Shown one piece after another: positions 1 through 10,169 of a DNA stretch of 64,000 bases. Position numbers and translations under genes: made by a program. The stretch is from NCBI GenBank assembly GCA_030015575.1, contig JASDDO010000006.1:321456361-321520360 (forward strand), given 5' to 3'. The notes beneath the pieces were generated by a model. The model saw only the letters and a program-made list of their open reading frames with translations. It did no database searches and had not been told where the DNA came from. The DNA comes from Agapanthus africanus (lineage: Eukaryota > Streptophyta > Magnoliopsida > Asparagales > Amaryllidaceae). Within the stretch, counting starts at the first letter, position 1. Each line of letters starts with the position of its first letter.

Positions 1-471
1 ATCACAGACATGCACAACCCCCACTAATCGACGTATAGCGATAAGTGGACATTCAGTGCATATATCATTTCACAAACACAGAACATTAAACGATGTTAAA
101 GTTACCACTTCGAAACACCCACAGTGCTACAGTGAATATCATTCAGTAAAATCAAAATCGGCGAAAGCAAACAACTCCTGAAACCTAAGATTTAAGTCAA
201 AAAGCCACACTACAAAAATAAACCATTTCCTCCATGCTCAAACCGAGCTCACCGGTTTTCCAGGCCATGTGGCCGGCCCAAACTTCGAGGAAATGCTCCG
301 TTTTTGTTCCTTGCTCATTTTACTGCTCAAATAACACTCTGTACTTGTTTAAATAATTTTCAGAGCGCATTAAAAAATCGACAGAAACTTGACTTTTGGG
401 TCCGTTGTTTTCGGGTTGTTTCGGTTTCGTAGTTTAACGCGTCGTTTAAACTGTTAGTTATGGTTTAGCGA
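1..471 (-). mobile_element. Copia element C1, 5' leader (element continues left of window)
   Basis: This is the untranslated leader just downstream, on the minus strand, of the C1 primer binding site. No retrotransposon protein is readable in it. It contains a GC-rich dyad (GGCC-ATGT-GGCC) at about 263-274, some 200 bases from the primer site, in a position similar to GC dyads in other elements here. Gag and pol would lie left of base 1. Assignment follows from the adjoining primer site and LTR. Confidence 0.7.
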
Positions 472-484
472 GGCTCTGATACCA
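472..484 (-). promoter_or_regulatory. Primer binding site of C1 (tRNA-iMet type)
   Basis: On the minus strand this reads TGGTATCAGAGCC, the usual complement of the 3' end of plant initiator tRNA-Met. It lies one base inside the LTR that begins at 486. It shows that C1 runs on the minus strand and that the neighbouring LTR is its 5' LTR. Confidence 0.85.
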
Positions 485-485
485 C

Positions 486-2526
486 TGTAAGTCTATGTCG
501 CTCACCCTGCAAGCTAGCGAGGAGGCGGAACAAGTAAAAATCGAAACTTTCTTACATAGCAACATGGACTAAAGCTAAAGGATCTTTGCCAAACCATTAC
601 TAACAAACTACCGGAGGTTTAATCTACTGTGATACGAAGATTATACCTCACGAAAACGGTCCTTCGGTTCTTCCCTCCGTTGTCCTCCTCGTCCAAGTGA
701 GCTCCGAGGATCAATCCGGATCTTGGTCACCTCCGCGGCCTCCTAGAGTCGAAGAAGATCTACCCGAGAGTCTATAGTCCGAGATCCACCTCAAGCCGAG
801 GTAACTAGGGCAACAAGTTTGCTACTCTTGATGTCCTAGGTGATGTAGAAGAAGAGGATGGATTTGTTTGTCTATTTAGTTTCTATTTTTCTCAACACAT
901 GAGAGCTATAGAAAAATCTAAAGAGGAGGAAGAATAAGAACCATGGGAGCTTTCTTTTGATGAGAGAGAAAGCAAATGAGATAATGATCCATAAGAAAAA
1001 TATTTAGTAATCTTTTATCATGATAAATTATAATGGCTACCCTTGATTTGACCATTATCATCTCAAAGATAAATCCAAAAGAATAAGAAGAGTCTAGTGC
1101 TTGCAAAATATCTAAGTCAACAATGGTCAACTAGGTCAAATTGTCAAGCATGGTCAAATGGTCAAACCAATTAGCCATAACACAATTATCATTAAAAAGA
1201 TATATTGGTTTTGACCAAGTCAATGGTCAAAACTCTAATGAGACACCTCCTTCTTTGCTCCTCACAACCGTGCATACACACCCGCATCCGCATTCCGTAA
1301 AACACGAATACACAGAAGACAAAACTAATCCATCTATACAATACTAGGATCCGGTTTAAACCAAAGCCCACTAGTATTGTTTGCCCGAACATCATACGCG
1401 CACAAGTGCACGTAAGTGATCGTAGCCCTGCCGTAAAACCATACGGCCTCTACACCTTTTGCCCAGTGGAGGGAAACTCTCTGTGTGGGACTCTAAAGAC
1501 TCGACACTACGCTGGCAGTGGATTTAACAATAGACCGCAAGCGGCACTAGCTGTACGTAACGGTCCCTAGGTAGATGTCGATAAGAAGGCCGATGAGGTA
1601 AACCCATCCGAACTCCTACTGAGCCTGAATGTGACAATCTCCGTACAGTCCGGTCCGTTCGTCTAAGAGTATCGCATGTTGGGCCTAGGGGGCGGTAAAC
1701 GTCAGACCCCTAATAGCGGTACAAGTCGTGCCGGAGTGTAGCCCAGAACACCCTGAGAAACTTCTAGAAACACTACCAGTAATTCTCGCTTGCCCTGGCC
1801 AGGGACTTTGTGTAATGGCTCTTCTAGACACTGCGCGATATCAACCCCCAATACCGGGAGAGACGAATCCTATCTAACCGCTACTGCCTCCAAGTGCTTC
1901 GGGACTGCACCCAACTACTACCTGTTTGCATGACTCTTTTGAGCCGTGTTAGGGTAGTAATCAAAGTACAGTGGAAACACACTCGAGGCGAACTAGCAGT
2001 GTCAAGTCGACGGACTAAGCTGTACTCTGTCATCTGGGAACTGTTATCTGACGATAGGTATAGTACCAACCAACAGTTCCCGACGAGTCCTGTCCAGTGT
2101 ACTCGTAACCTAATGTGCACCCGCATACTATCTCCAGTACGACGTACTAATGGCTGTGGGACAGACCATCTCCCCTGCTGGGATGAAAAGCGTATATGCT
2201 AGTCTACTCCGGAGTATTGATGCCCCGTCTCGATAATCCTACGACTAGGGACCTGTATAAGGATGTGCTTGTAGATTACCCAGCCCCCACTAGTGTGACT
2301 GCCATCACAACGATGGTAATCAAGAAAAGATCCTAAGGGCTCCACTAATATGTATAAGCGATATGCTAAAAGAAACACATGCACATATTGAAATAGAAAC
2401 AAACCAAGTAGCATACTACCATTTTGAGCAAGACCATCTATACAACTGTGAATATCCCAAGCTTCCATTATGTAATATACAAACTAGTATGATACAGTAA
2501 TGGCCTCTATGGCATATACACTAACA
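486..2526 (-). mobile_element. 5' LTR of copia element C1
   Basis: A 2,041-bp LTR, TG...CA on the minus strand (TGTTAGTGTATATGCC at 2526, ...GACTTACA at 486). It is diverged but colinear with the LTRs at 46863-48875, 54602-56630, 57838-59957 and 62981-64000, sharing the block around 1330-1700 (taggatccgg...cccactagtat) and the phrase ATAGAGGCCATTA near its 5' end. The 3' LTR is outside the window, so no target duplication can be checked. Short open frames inside it are not conserved as proteins. Confidence 0.85.
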
Positions 2527-2881
2527 TCACGGCCCCTCCTCCTCCTCAAATAAGGACCCTCGAAACAACAAGAGTACAGGGAAAGCAGCCTTCGTTGCCA
2601 ATATGCAACAATAACTGAGCGGTCCAAAACCGGTTGTTAGCCAAAACAACGCACGTGCACGCCTGTCCTTAGAAGAGAGGCTGGGACGTGCATACTCGTT
2701 TCCTCGCGATAGAACGAGGAGATTGTTCGAGCTGGCGATGTGAAATAATCTTATCACATTGACAGACCTATAGCGACTCACACAACCCGGCAACGTCAAT
2801 AACCCCAACTACTTCTCCTATCATAGGATAGTGAGCCACCCAATTGATGATTGCTACATCTTCAAAAATTGGGTCGAGAAC
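2527..2881 (+). pseudogene. Decayed Tat/Retand-like gag, piece A (oldest layer)
   Basis: In one plus frame, about 2667-2881, a gag-like stretch is readable: LSLEERLGRAYSFPRD, then PNYFSYHRIVSHPIDDC and FKNWVE. The pattern PNY.xYHRxxxHPxxxC is typical of Ty3/gypsy gag polyproteins of the Tat/Retand type; the first cysteine is replaced by Phe. Two in-frame stops interrupt it. The frame is cut at 2881 by element E1 and resumes at 13440 after removal of E1 and one copy of its target duplication, with a one-base frame change. This is inferred to be the insertion substrate of E1 and E2. Confidence 0.6.
2877..2881. repeat. Target site duplication of E1 (agaac), left copy
   Basis: The same five bases, agaac, follow the 3' LTR at 13435-13439. 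A perfect 5-bp duplication is expected for an LTR-retrotransposon integrase and fixes the outer borders of E1. Confidence 0.9.
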
Positions 2882-3379
2882 TGATCGGTCGAAAATATTG
2901 TATTTTTAACACATCAATTTCCCTACTTTTTGTACTCATTTAAAGGTGTTTGGTATAAATATAGCACATATTAGCAATTCGTCTACGAAATATCAAATAA
3001 CATGTGTTATACATTATAACCGGTATTTTGAGGGAAATTGTGTGTTTATTATTACACGCGTGATCTTTTGTATGTCAACACTTGTCTTGAGATTGTGTAC
3101 AGGAAATTCTCCAGGTAAAAGAGCCAGAATTGATAAAAGTGCTGATAAAACGCATCAAGTCAAAAACTTGAAATCTGGCAGCAAACAGGAAAGTATAAAA
3201 ATATTCCAGATATCAGGAAACAGCCATCAAGCCAACATGAAACAACACTGGAAATTTCATGCATTGACTCCACCAAACGGCCACGGATCCACGGCCGAGT
3301 CAGGCCGATCCGCCGTGGATCCGCGGCCGAGTTGACTCGTCGGCGGTTGGTCATTTTTGCAGAGGTCTCCTTTTAACGG

Positions 3380-3535
3380 CCAAGCTTCTCCAAGACGCCT
3401 CGAATTGTGTAGATTTCTCCAGAAGCTTCCCTTCTAACAGCCAAGCTTCTTATGCAAGCTTAATACCTACCAAGTTTCTCATGCAAGCTTCATAACAACC
3501 TAGGTTCTAGTAGAAGATAAGCCAAGCTTCTAGGG
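3380..3535 (+). promoter_or_regulatory. AAGCTT-rich upstream promoter array in E1 5' LTR
   Basis: The core AAGCTT(C) recurs several times in about 155 bases immediately upstream of the TATA box, mostly as CCAAGCTTCT or GAAGCTTC. GAAGCTTC is an inverted GAA/TTC pair as found in heat-shock elements. The array is repeated in the 3' LTR (12170-12325). Its regulatory role is inference. Confidence 0.45.
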
Positions 3536-3551
3536 GAACCTAAAGGAAAAG

Positions 3552-3560
3552 CTATAAAAA
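3552..3560 (+). promoter_or_regulatory. TATA box, E1 5' LTR
   Basis: CTATAAAAA lies just after the AAGCTT-rich array and about 330 bases before the AATAAA. The same spot in the 3' LTR reads GTATAAAAAG (12341-12350). Confidence 0.65.
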
Positions 3561-3878
3561 AAGACCTAGGGCTTGATTGAAAAGGTTGTTCGGTAGTTGT
3601 TCATCAATTAGGGTAAAATTCTAGCAAAATCCAAATCAATTCAAATCAAGTGAGGTAACACACTTGAGCCAAACCAAGATACATCGAGTACCAAATCAAG
3701 CAAGTATTCAACGAGCCTTTGAAGCAACGCCGATTTTCATACGAGCAAGAGCTCCACGACGATCCGCGACTCACGACGATCGAGCCACGCAAAGATCGAC
3801 ACCAAATTCCTCCTCAATTGAGTGAGCTAGAGCTAGTCTTGTAAACTTGAGTGAGAGTTGTAATTTTAAAAAGATCTA

Positions 3879-3884
3879 AATAAA
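3879..3884 (+). terminator. Polyadenylation signal AATAAA, E1 5' LTR
   Basis: An AATAAA hexamer in ctAAATAAAGG, conserved at 12668-12673 in the 3' LTR. It lies about 330 bases downstream of the TATA box, as expected near the end of the R region. Confidence 0.5.
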
Positions 3885-4647
3885 GGTGAAAATCTTTATT
3901 CTTGCTTTCTATTCATTCTCGCATTATGATATTCTTAGTTCTTGATTGCTTTATAATGATGCGTGAGTAAATTCTCTGCTTGTAGCGGAATCGAGAGAAT
4001 AGGTAGATGATGTTGATTAAATTCTTGAACAATTCTTAAGTCTTATGAGTTTTGTATAGTTTAGGTAATTGAATCATCGAAAACATAATTTGAGTGAGAT
4101 CACTTTCTTGAATGTTTTCGCTCCGAATTAGAGATCAACGATCGGTGATTTAATTTGCTAGAGGCTACAATTTGAATGATAATCAATGAAAGGACAATGG
4201 ATGATGATGAAGAAACTCTAATTTCTTCAATAGATCCCTAAACCTCATTGATCGTCATCGATCTAGCAACAAATCTTCAATAGATAAGAATTTGTAATTA
4301 TTAGTATTCATCATCACTATCAATTGGATCAATTCCGACAAGTCTCTTTACAAATCTTGATAATTCAAACGATTTGGATATTTTCTTGATCTCTATCATT
4401 TCTTGATTTTAGATCTATTTCTTGATGATTCTTGAAATTAAATTTCATAAATCTTGAATCAATTTTCTTTTATTTTTTAATTTTCAATTCAACTAAAACG
4501 ATAACGAAAAAATCATATTTTCTCAGTGGACGATCCGCATTCACCGACGAAACTACAATAGACACCGTCAATTGATTGCGGTATAAATTTCTTTGGTTGT
4601 GATGATTAATACTTTTCCGAATACACACAAAGACGATATCAATCAAA

Positions 4648-4665
4648 TGGCGCCGTTGCTGGGGA
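4648..4665 (+). promoter_or_regulatory. Primer binding site of E1 (tRNA-Asp type)
   Basis: TGGCGCCGTTGCTGGGGA begins two bases after the LTR end. It closely matches the TGGCGCCGTTGCCGGGGA form used by Athila/Tat elements. E2 has the equivalent site with the same two-base gap. Confidence 0.9.
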
Positions 4666-5900
4666 TAGTGTGCTAATTTGTTCGTTTTTTGTAATTTGAG
4701 TTGGAAAATTTATTATGCCATTAGAATTTTTAGATCAAAATTCGCACAAGCGCTTAACGATTTGTTGTGATTTGTTGTAAGGAGATCTGAAATCTGTGGA
4801 GCCAGAGGAAAAATTTTCAGGACATTTCAAAAAGTCCAAAGAGGCAACAGGAGCATTTGCTAAAATTTTTGTGCAGGGATCTTTCTGTCTTGCGGCTGAT
4901 CCGCGGCGAAACTAGCCATATTGCGGCGGTTCCGCGGCATTCCTAAGGTTTCAGTGCACCAAACTTCTCAGGTATACTTCTGTCTTTCTTATCTCCTCCC
5001 TGCTCTATCCATTAACCAATTTCTGCAAGATTCATCGCAAAAATTCGCAGCGCCGCAAAAAAAAAATTGTTGCGTGTTTGATCTTGGTTGTTTGCATTTT
5101 TAACACGGAAATTAAGAGGCAAATACCAAATTTAGATTAGGTGGGGAGTTCATTTTCCTTCCTAAGCCCCAAAAATCACAAACTTGCATCCGCATCACCC
5201 TCATTAACTAAAAAATATCTTGACATGACTCTAAGGACCGTCGCGCTCACTTAGGACAGAAGGAGGTCGTGGGTAATCTATTGCTTATCCGCGTTTCTTT
5301 TGTGGTGTCTAAGGCAAGTGTGTCTAAGGCAAGTGGTTACTTAATTAGGCCCACTACTTACGTGGTGGAGAACCTCCTACTTAACTGGCACTTACCTGGA
5401 CACAGAAGGGGCAAAGAGGCAGTAGAGGATCTATCTTGCGACTTGTCTTCTGGAAGTCTAGGAGCGGTCTAGAGACTTGACCTAGGTGACCACTAGATTT
5501 AGGGATGCTTGTGCATTGTTTGTGTGAATTTTTCAAAAATCTGTCTTTTTCAAACCAAACACCAAACTCATCTTTTCCTTAATTATCTCAACCCTGCCAC
5601 TTGTGCTAAACCATTTAATGCATGCTCGGCTGGACACGGGATTCTAGTGCCCATCTTGTCCGCGTTCCTTATATCGACTCCGAAGTCGGTATTTCTACGT
5701 CTACTTTTTCTTCACCTACTACCACACCCACTTCAATGGACGGTTCTCCATCGAACTTCTTTAATACTACTCTGCCACCATCCGCAGGTGCGTAGAATCT
5801 GCCCCACATCTCTCTCCAAGAGAGATGTTACCCTATGCGAGGTCCTCTTTCGACCCGTCTTACCATTCCACCAGCCAATGGGGAAAATTTTTAAAACAAA
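4666..5900 (+). other. E1 5' leader, noncoding
   Basis: No retrotransposon protein is readable until about 5901. A GC-rich palindromic patch (ccgcggcg...gcggcggttccgcggc) lies at 4898-4940. The stretch 5110-5560 is clearly homologous to the leader of E2 (complement of about 19000-19480), including tctattgcttatcc and tctaggagcggtctag. The conserved leader is a plausible place for packaging or translation signals. The last ~300 bases may encode a decayed gag amino terminus, but stops prevent a firm reading. Confidence 0.6.
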
Positions 5901-7202
5901 CCACAATACATCAATCTTCTACCAAAATATCACGGTCTCGAGTCTGAAGACGCATACGTCTTTATTACCAAATTTGAAAATGTATGTGCTATGATGGGTA
6001 TTTCATAGCTTTCTGTGGATGCTATGCGTCTACGTCTTCTCCCATTCACTTTGTGCGATATAGCCGAGAAGTAGCTTTATAACACAGCCGCATATTCTAT
6101 TTCGAACTGGGGAGAATTCGTAACAGCTTTCCTAAAGAAATTCTACCCTAATCATAAGACAGCTCGAGTCCGTAGCGAAATAAATCAATTTACCCAGCTT
6201 CCAAACGAACCATTCTCGAAGTGTTTTGAATGCTTCAAGGATCTGTTAGTTCAATGTTCTCATCATGGAATTCCTAGATGGGATCTGTGCAGAATCATAT
6301 ATGAGGGCATTAATCCTACAACAAAACAGACTCTTGAATCTATGTGTCAAGGCAGCTTCATGAATAAAGATGATGGTGAAGCCTGGAGATTTTTAGAAGA
6401 TTTCGCTGAAAGAACTTTACAGTGGGAGAGTGTAAACCAGTTATCATCTAGGGGTGGTATTCATCAACTTGATGTTTTCATAGGAGTTAGAGCTGAAATG
6501 GCAGCAATGCAAAAGAAACTCGAAGCTATGGAACAGAAATTTTTAGCAGCCTCCCTAAATCAGATGTCACTTTCCAAAACTGTCTGTGGATACTGTTCTG
6601 ATCCATCTCATCTTACGGAAGAATGTTCTTTGAATTCTCTGTTTCAAGGTCAAGAGCATACCAATGCTGCTTTCCAACAAAGACCTAGAAACTATCCGTA
6701 TTCTTCCACTTATAATCAAGGTTGGAGGAATCACCCTAACTTTGCTTGGAACCAATCACAAACTCAAAATACGGTTCCAAATCAAAACAATTTTCAAAGG
6801 GCTCCTCCACCACAACAGCAACCACTACAACTGACTCAGCACCCCTATCAATCACAAAACTTTCAAAATCCAGTTAACACACCTGCACCGTATAATCCTT
6901 TGCAGTTGACGGGTACTGATGAATCCTCTTCACTCGCACAAACCATGAATTTGATTCTGAAAAATTTCATGTAAGTTTCAGCTGAAATAAAGACTTCTGT
7001 CGATAAAATCCAGAAAAAATCTGACTCCCATGATGAGAGTATAAAATCGATGGAAGCATAAATTGCACAATTAAAAGCCGAAATGAGTGCTAGAGAGAAA
7101 GGGAAACTTCCGTCTCAACCCCTACCGAATCCTGGACATTCACAACACTACAATGTGAATGCAATTACAACGTTGAGATCCGGAAGAGTGCTGAATAATT
7201 AA
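5901..7202 (+). pseudogene. gag: E1 gag (capsid/nucleocapsid) pseudogene
   Basis: Gag forms the virus-like particle and binds element RNA. The frame starts to resemble Athila gag at 5901 (YINLLPKYHGLESED), continues through a helical region and carries a nucleocapsid zinc knuckle C-x2-C-x4-H-x4-C (CGYCSDPSHLTEEC, about 6579-6620). A Gln/Asn/Pro-rich tail follows. The uninterrupted part is 6342-6974. In-frame stops lie near 6006, 6072, 6972, 7059 and 7199. There is no frameshift: gag, protease and RT share one frame, so the parent made a single polyprotein. The true start codon is not identifiable. Confidence 0.8.
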
Positions 7203-8093
7203 GTTGGGGAAGGGATTGATGATAATGAAAAATCTATCAATAACACCCCGGCTTCCACTTCCACTTTTCCTTCCACATCTACTTCTACTTCTGATCCTTT
7301 TTCGTCTCCCCCACCATCTTCTTGCGAGCCTATTCTTCATTTTCCTCACGGCTCGACAGCTCAGCATACATCTTCTAGTCCACCAAAGACGATCATCACT
7401 TCTATTCTGGGATCAGTTCCACACATACCACCTTCTCCAATGTTGGACCCAGCTCTTATTGCTAGAGCACCTTATCCGAATCGGTTAAGGGAAAACAAAT
7501 CAAGTCCACATATGGAGAAGATTATGGAAATGTTTAAACAGGTTAACATCAATATCTCTCTCCTAGATACTATTCAACAAGTCCCTGCTTATGCGAAAAT
7601 TCTCAAAGACTTGTGCACTAGGAAGAGAAAGACTCAAATGCACAAAAAGGTCTTCATGACTAATAATGTTAGCACTGCTTTTACCCCACAGTTACCAAAG
7701 AAACGTAAGGACCCAGGATGTCCTACGATATCAATTTCTATTGGGGTCAAAAACATTAACCGTGCTTTACTTGACCTTGGCGCAAGTATTAACCTGCTTC
7801 CATATTCGGTCTACGAGCAGTTAGGGATTGGAGAGTTGAAACCAGCTCATTGCACTCTCCAAATGGCAGACCGTTCAATCACCAAACCTGGGGGTGAACT
7901 GAAGGATGTGTTGATAAAAGTCGGGGAATTCATATTCCCTATGGACTTTATTGTTCTCGATACACAACCTGTAGCAAACCCACAGAACCAAATTCCGGTG
8001 ATTTTGGGTCGACCATTCCTTACCACTTCCAATTCTGTCATTAACTATCGAAACGGTTCTATGAACCTATCTTTTGGAAAAAATAGCAATTGA
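7203..8093 (+). pseudogene. E1 aspartic protease domain
   Basis: This is the polyprotein-processing protease. The open stretch 7440-8093 contains the catalytic triad region ALLDLGASINLLP (Athila and relatives use D-L-G-A rather than D-T/S-G-A) and the C-terminal VILGRPFL motif. A Ser/Thr/Pro-rich linker precedes it from about 7203. It is in frame with gag upstream and RT downstream. It ends at a TGA at 8091, and more stops follow in the linker to RT (about 8094-8153). It cannot act as part of a complete polyprotein. Confidence 0.85.
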
Positions 8094-10001
8094 ATTGAAC
8101 ATTTATAAAATTGGAAGTCAGCCGTCTGAACCCTCTGCTCACATACTTGATGTTTGTTCTGTCCACGAGATTGCTCCCGAAAGCGCGAAGTTGATGAACT
8201 TTTCTTTGAAAATCTCGACGACACTAGCACATCAATATTTGATCTTGCACATCTTAGTGAGGACACTCTTCCCACTCCTGAGTCTGACACTCTTAACTCT
8301 TCACCTTCCAAGTCTGTATCCTATGCAGGCTATGAGCTTCTTTGTGACTCCGAAAATCATTCTCTTACCCCACCTTCTATAGTTTCTCCGCCAGCATTAA
8401 ATCTCAAATTATTACCTTCTCATCTTAAATATGCATATTTAAGTGAGAATGGATCTTTGCTTGTGATCATATCAGCTTCTCTAGCCTCAGAGCAAGAGAA
8501 CACGCTTTTGACGGTATTGAGATCTAATAGGCAGGCGTTTGGTTGGACTATGGCTGGCATCAAAGGGATTAGTCTCTTGATTGTAGAACATCATATACAT
8601 CTGATGGATGAAGCCAAGCCAACCTGAGAACCACAGAGACGGTTGAACCCCGACATGAAGGATGCGGTGAAGAAAGAAATCATCAATTGCCTTGACAATG
8701 GTATCATTTACCCAATCTCTGATAGCCAATGGGTGAGTCCAATTCATGTAGTCCCTAAGAAATCTGGCATCACGGTCATAACAAATGAGGCAAATGAGTG
8801 AATCCAGATACGCGCTCAAACTGGGTGGCGTGTATGTATTGATTATAGAAAACTCAATACCGCAACAAGGAAAGACCACTTTCCTCTACCTTTCATTGAC
8901 CAGATGTTAGAACGCTTAGTTGGACGGGAATATTATTGTTTCATGGATGGATACTCTGGCTATAACCAGATTCCTATTGCCAAAAAGGATCAAGACAAAA
9001 CCACATTTACTTGTTCTTTTGGTACGTTTGCTTATAGATGCATGCCTTTTGGGTTATGTAATGCTCCCGCTACATTTCAGCGGTGTATGATGGGGATATT
9101 CTCGGACATGGTCGAGAATTTTCTGGAGATTTTCATGGACGATTTCTCGATATTCGGAGATTTTTTTGCTGACCGCCTATCTCATCTTGACACAGTTCTC
9201 ACTCGTTGCAAGGAGAAGAACTTAACCTTGAATTGGGAAAAATGCCATTTCATTGTCCAAGAGGGAATTGTGCTTGGACATGTCATTTCACGGAAAGGCA
9301 TTGAGGTTGACAAAGCTAAAATAGATGTCATTCAAAACCTTCCTCATCCCAAATGCGTCAAGGATATACGATCCTTTCTTGGCCATGCAGGCTTTTATCG
9401 GAGATTCATTAAGGATTTTGGCAAAATTGCTAGACCCTTAACTTTTCTCTTGGCCAAGGACACAACCTTTCACTTTGACTCGGATTGTGAGGCAACATTT
9501 GCCTCACTCAAGCACTCTCTCACTACAGCCCCCGTTTTATCATCTCCAGATTGGAACCACCCTTTTGAGCTTATGTGTGATGCATCAGATTTTGCAGTTG
9601 GTGCAGTCTTAGGACAGCACATTGAAAAGATGCCACGCGTGATCTATTATGCAAGTAAGACCCTGAATGATGCTCAAATTAATTATACAACTACCGAAAA
9701 AGAACTTTTGGCAGTTGTATTTGCATTAGAAAAATTCAGACCTTACTTGATTGGCTCACCAATTGTTGTTTACACTAACCACTCTGCCTTGAAATATCTT
9801 TTGGCGAAGAAGGATGCTAAAGGTAGGCTAATACGTTGGATCCTTCTATTACAAGAATTTGATCTTCTAATTAAAGATAAGAAAGGATGTGAAAACGTGG
9901 TAGCCGACCATCTGTCGCGCATCTCTTCTTCACCTGTGACCCTGCCGATCAATGATTCTTTTCCAGACGAACAACTCTTGAATGTACCCGATAAACCTTA
10001 G
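8094..10001 (+). pseudogene. E1 reverse transcriptase-RNase H
   Basis: The RT copies element RNA into DNA and RNase H removes the RNA. In order: a connector (8154-8627), RT fingers (WVSPIHVVPKKSG, about 8731-8769; [20 protein letters not shown] near 8829-8890), the palm, and active site [10 protein letters not shown] (about 9132-9161). RNase H follows, with [14 protein letters not shown] and the [20 protein letters not shown] segment, ending near DHLSRI (about 9928). Stops at 8625, 8799 and 9999 break it, but no frameshift is seen from gag onward. The long open part is 8904-10001. Confidence 0.9.
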
Positions 10002-10169
10002 TTCAGGGATATTGTGAATTATCTTGCTACGGGATTTATTCCCCGCGAATGGTCAAAACAGGACAAATATCGATTTCTATCCCAAGTAAAACACTTTTAC
10101 AGGGATGAACCATATTTATTTAAGTATTGTCCTGACCAGATCATTCGCAGATGTGTCCCTAATGATTAA
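10002..10169 (+). pseudogene. E1 integrase stub (amino-terminal fragment only)
   Basis: After the stop at 9999 the same frame continues as FRDIVNYLATGFIP and ends near PDQIIRRCVPND with a TAA at about 10167. This is the sequence that precedes the zinc-binding domain in Athila pol. The HHCC zinc domain, catalytic core and C-terminal domain that should follow (about 1.2 kb or more) are absent; the sequence passes into the 3' noncoding region. An internal deletion is inferred. E1 therefore could not integrate with its own enzyme. Confidence 0.7.

Larger units (their letters stand above)
2882..4645 (+). mobile_element. 5' LTR of E1
   Basis: A 1,764-bp LTR running TGATCGGTC...ATCAATCA, a near copy of 11672-13434. 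It holds a GC-rich palindromic patch at 3281-3335 (repeated GGATCCGCGGCC-like sequence), an AAGCTT-rich array at 3380-3535, a TATA box at about 3552 and an AATAAA at 3879-3884. Transcription would start about 30 bases after the TATA box and run into the internal region. Confidence 0.92.

Noticed and set aside
2946..3335. 129-residue ORF beginning MFGIN, present in both E1 LTRs (also 11735-12124)
   Set aside because: It lies in LTR U3 sequence upstream of the TATA box. Its presence twice follows from LTR duplication, and the copies differ by many amino-acid changes. No known domain.
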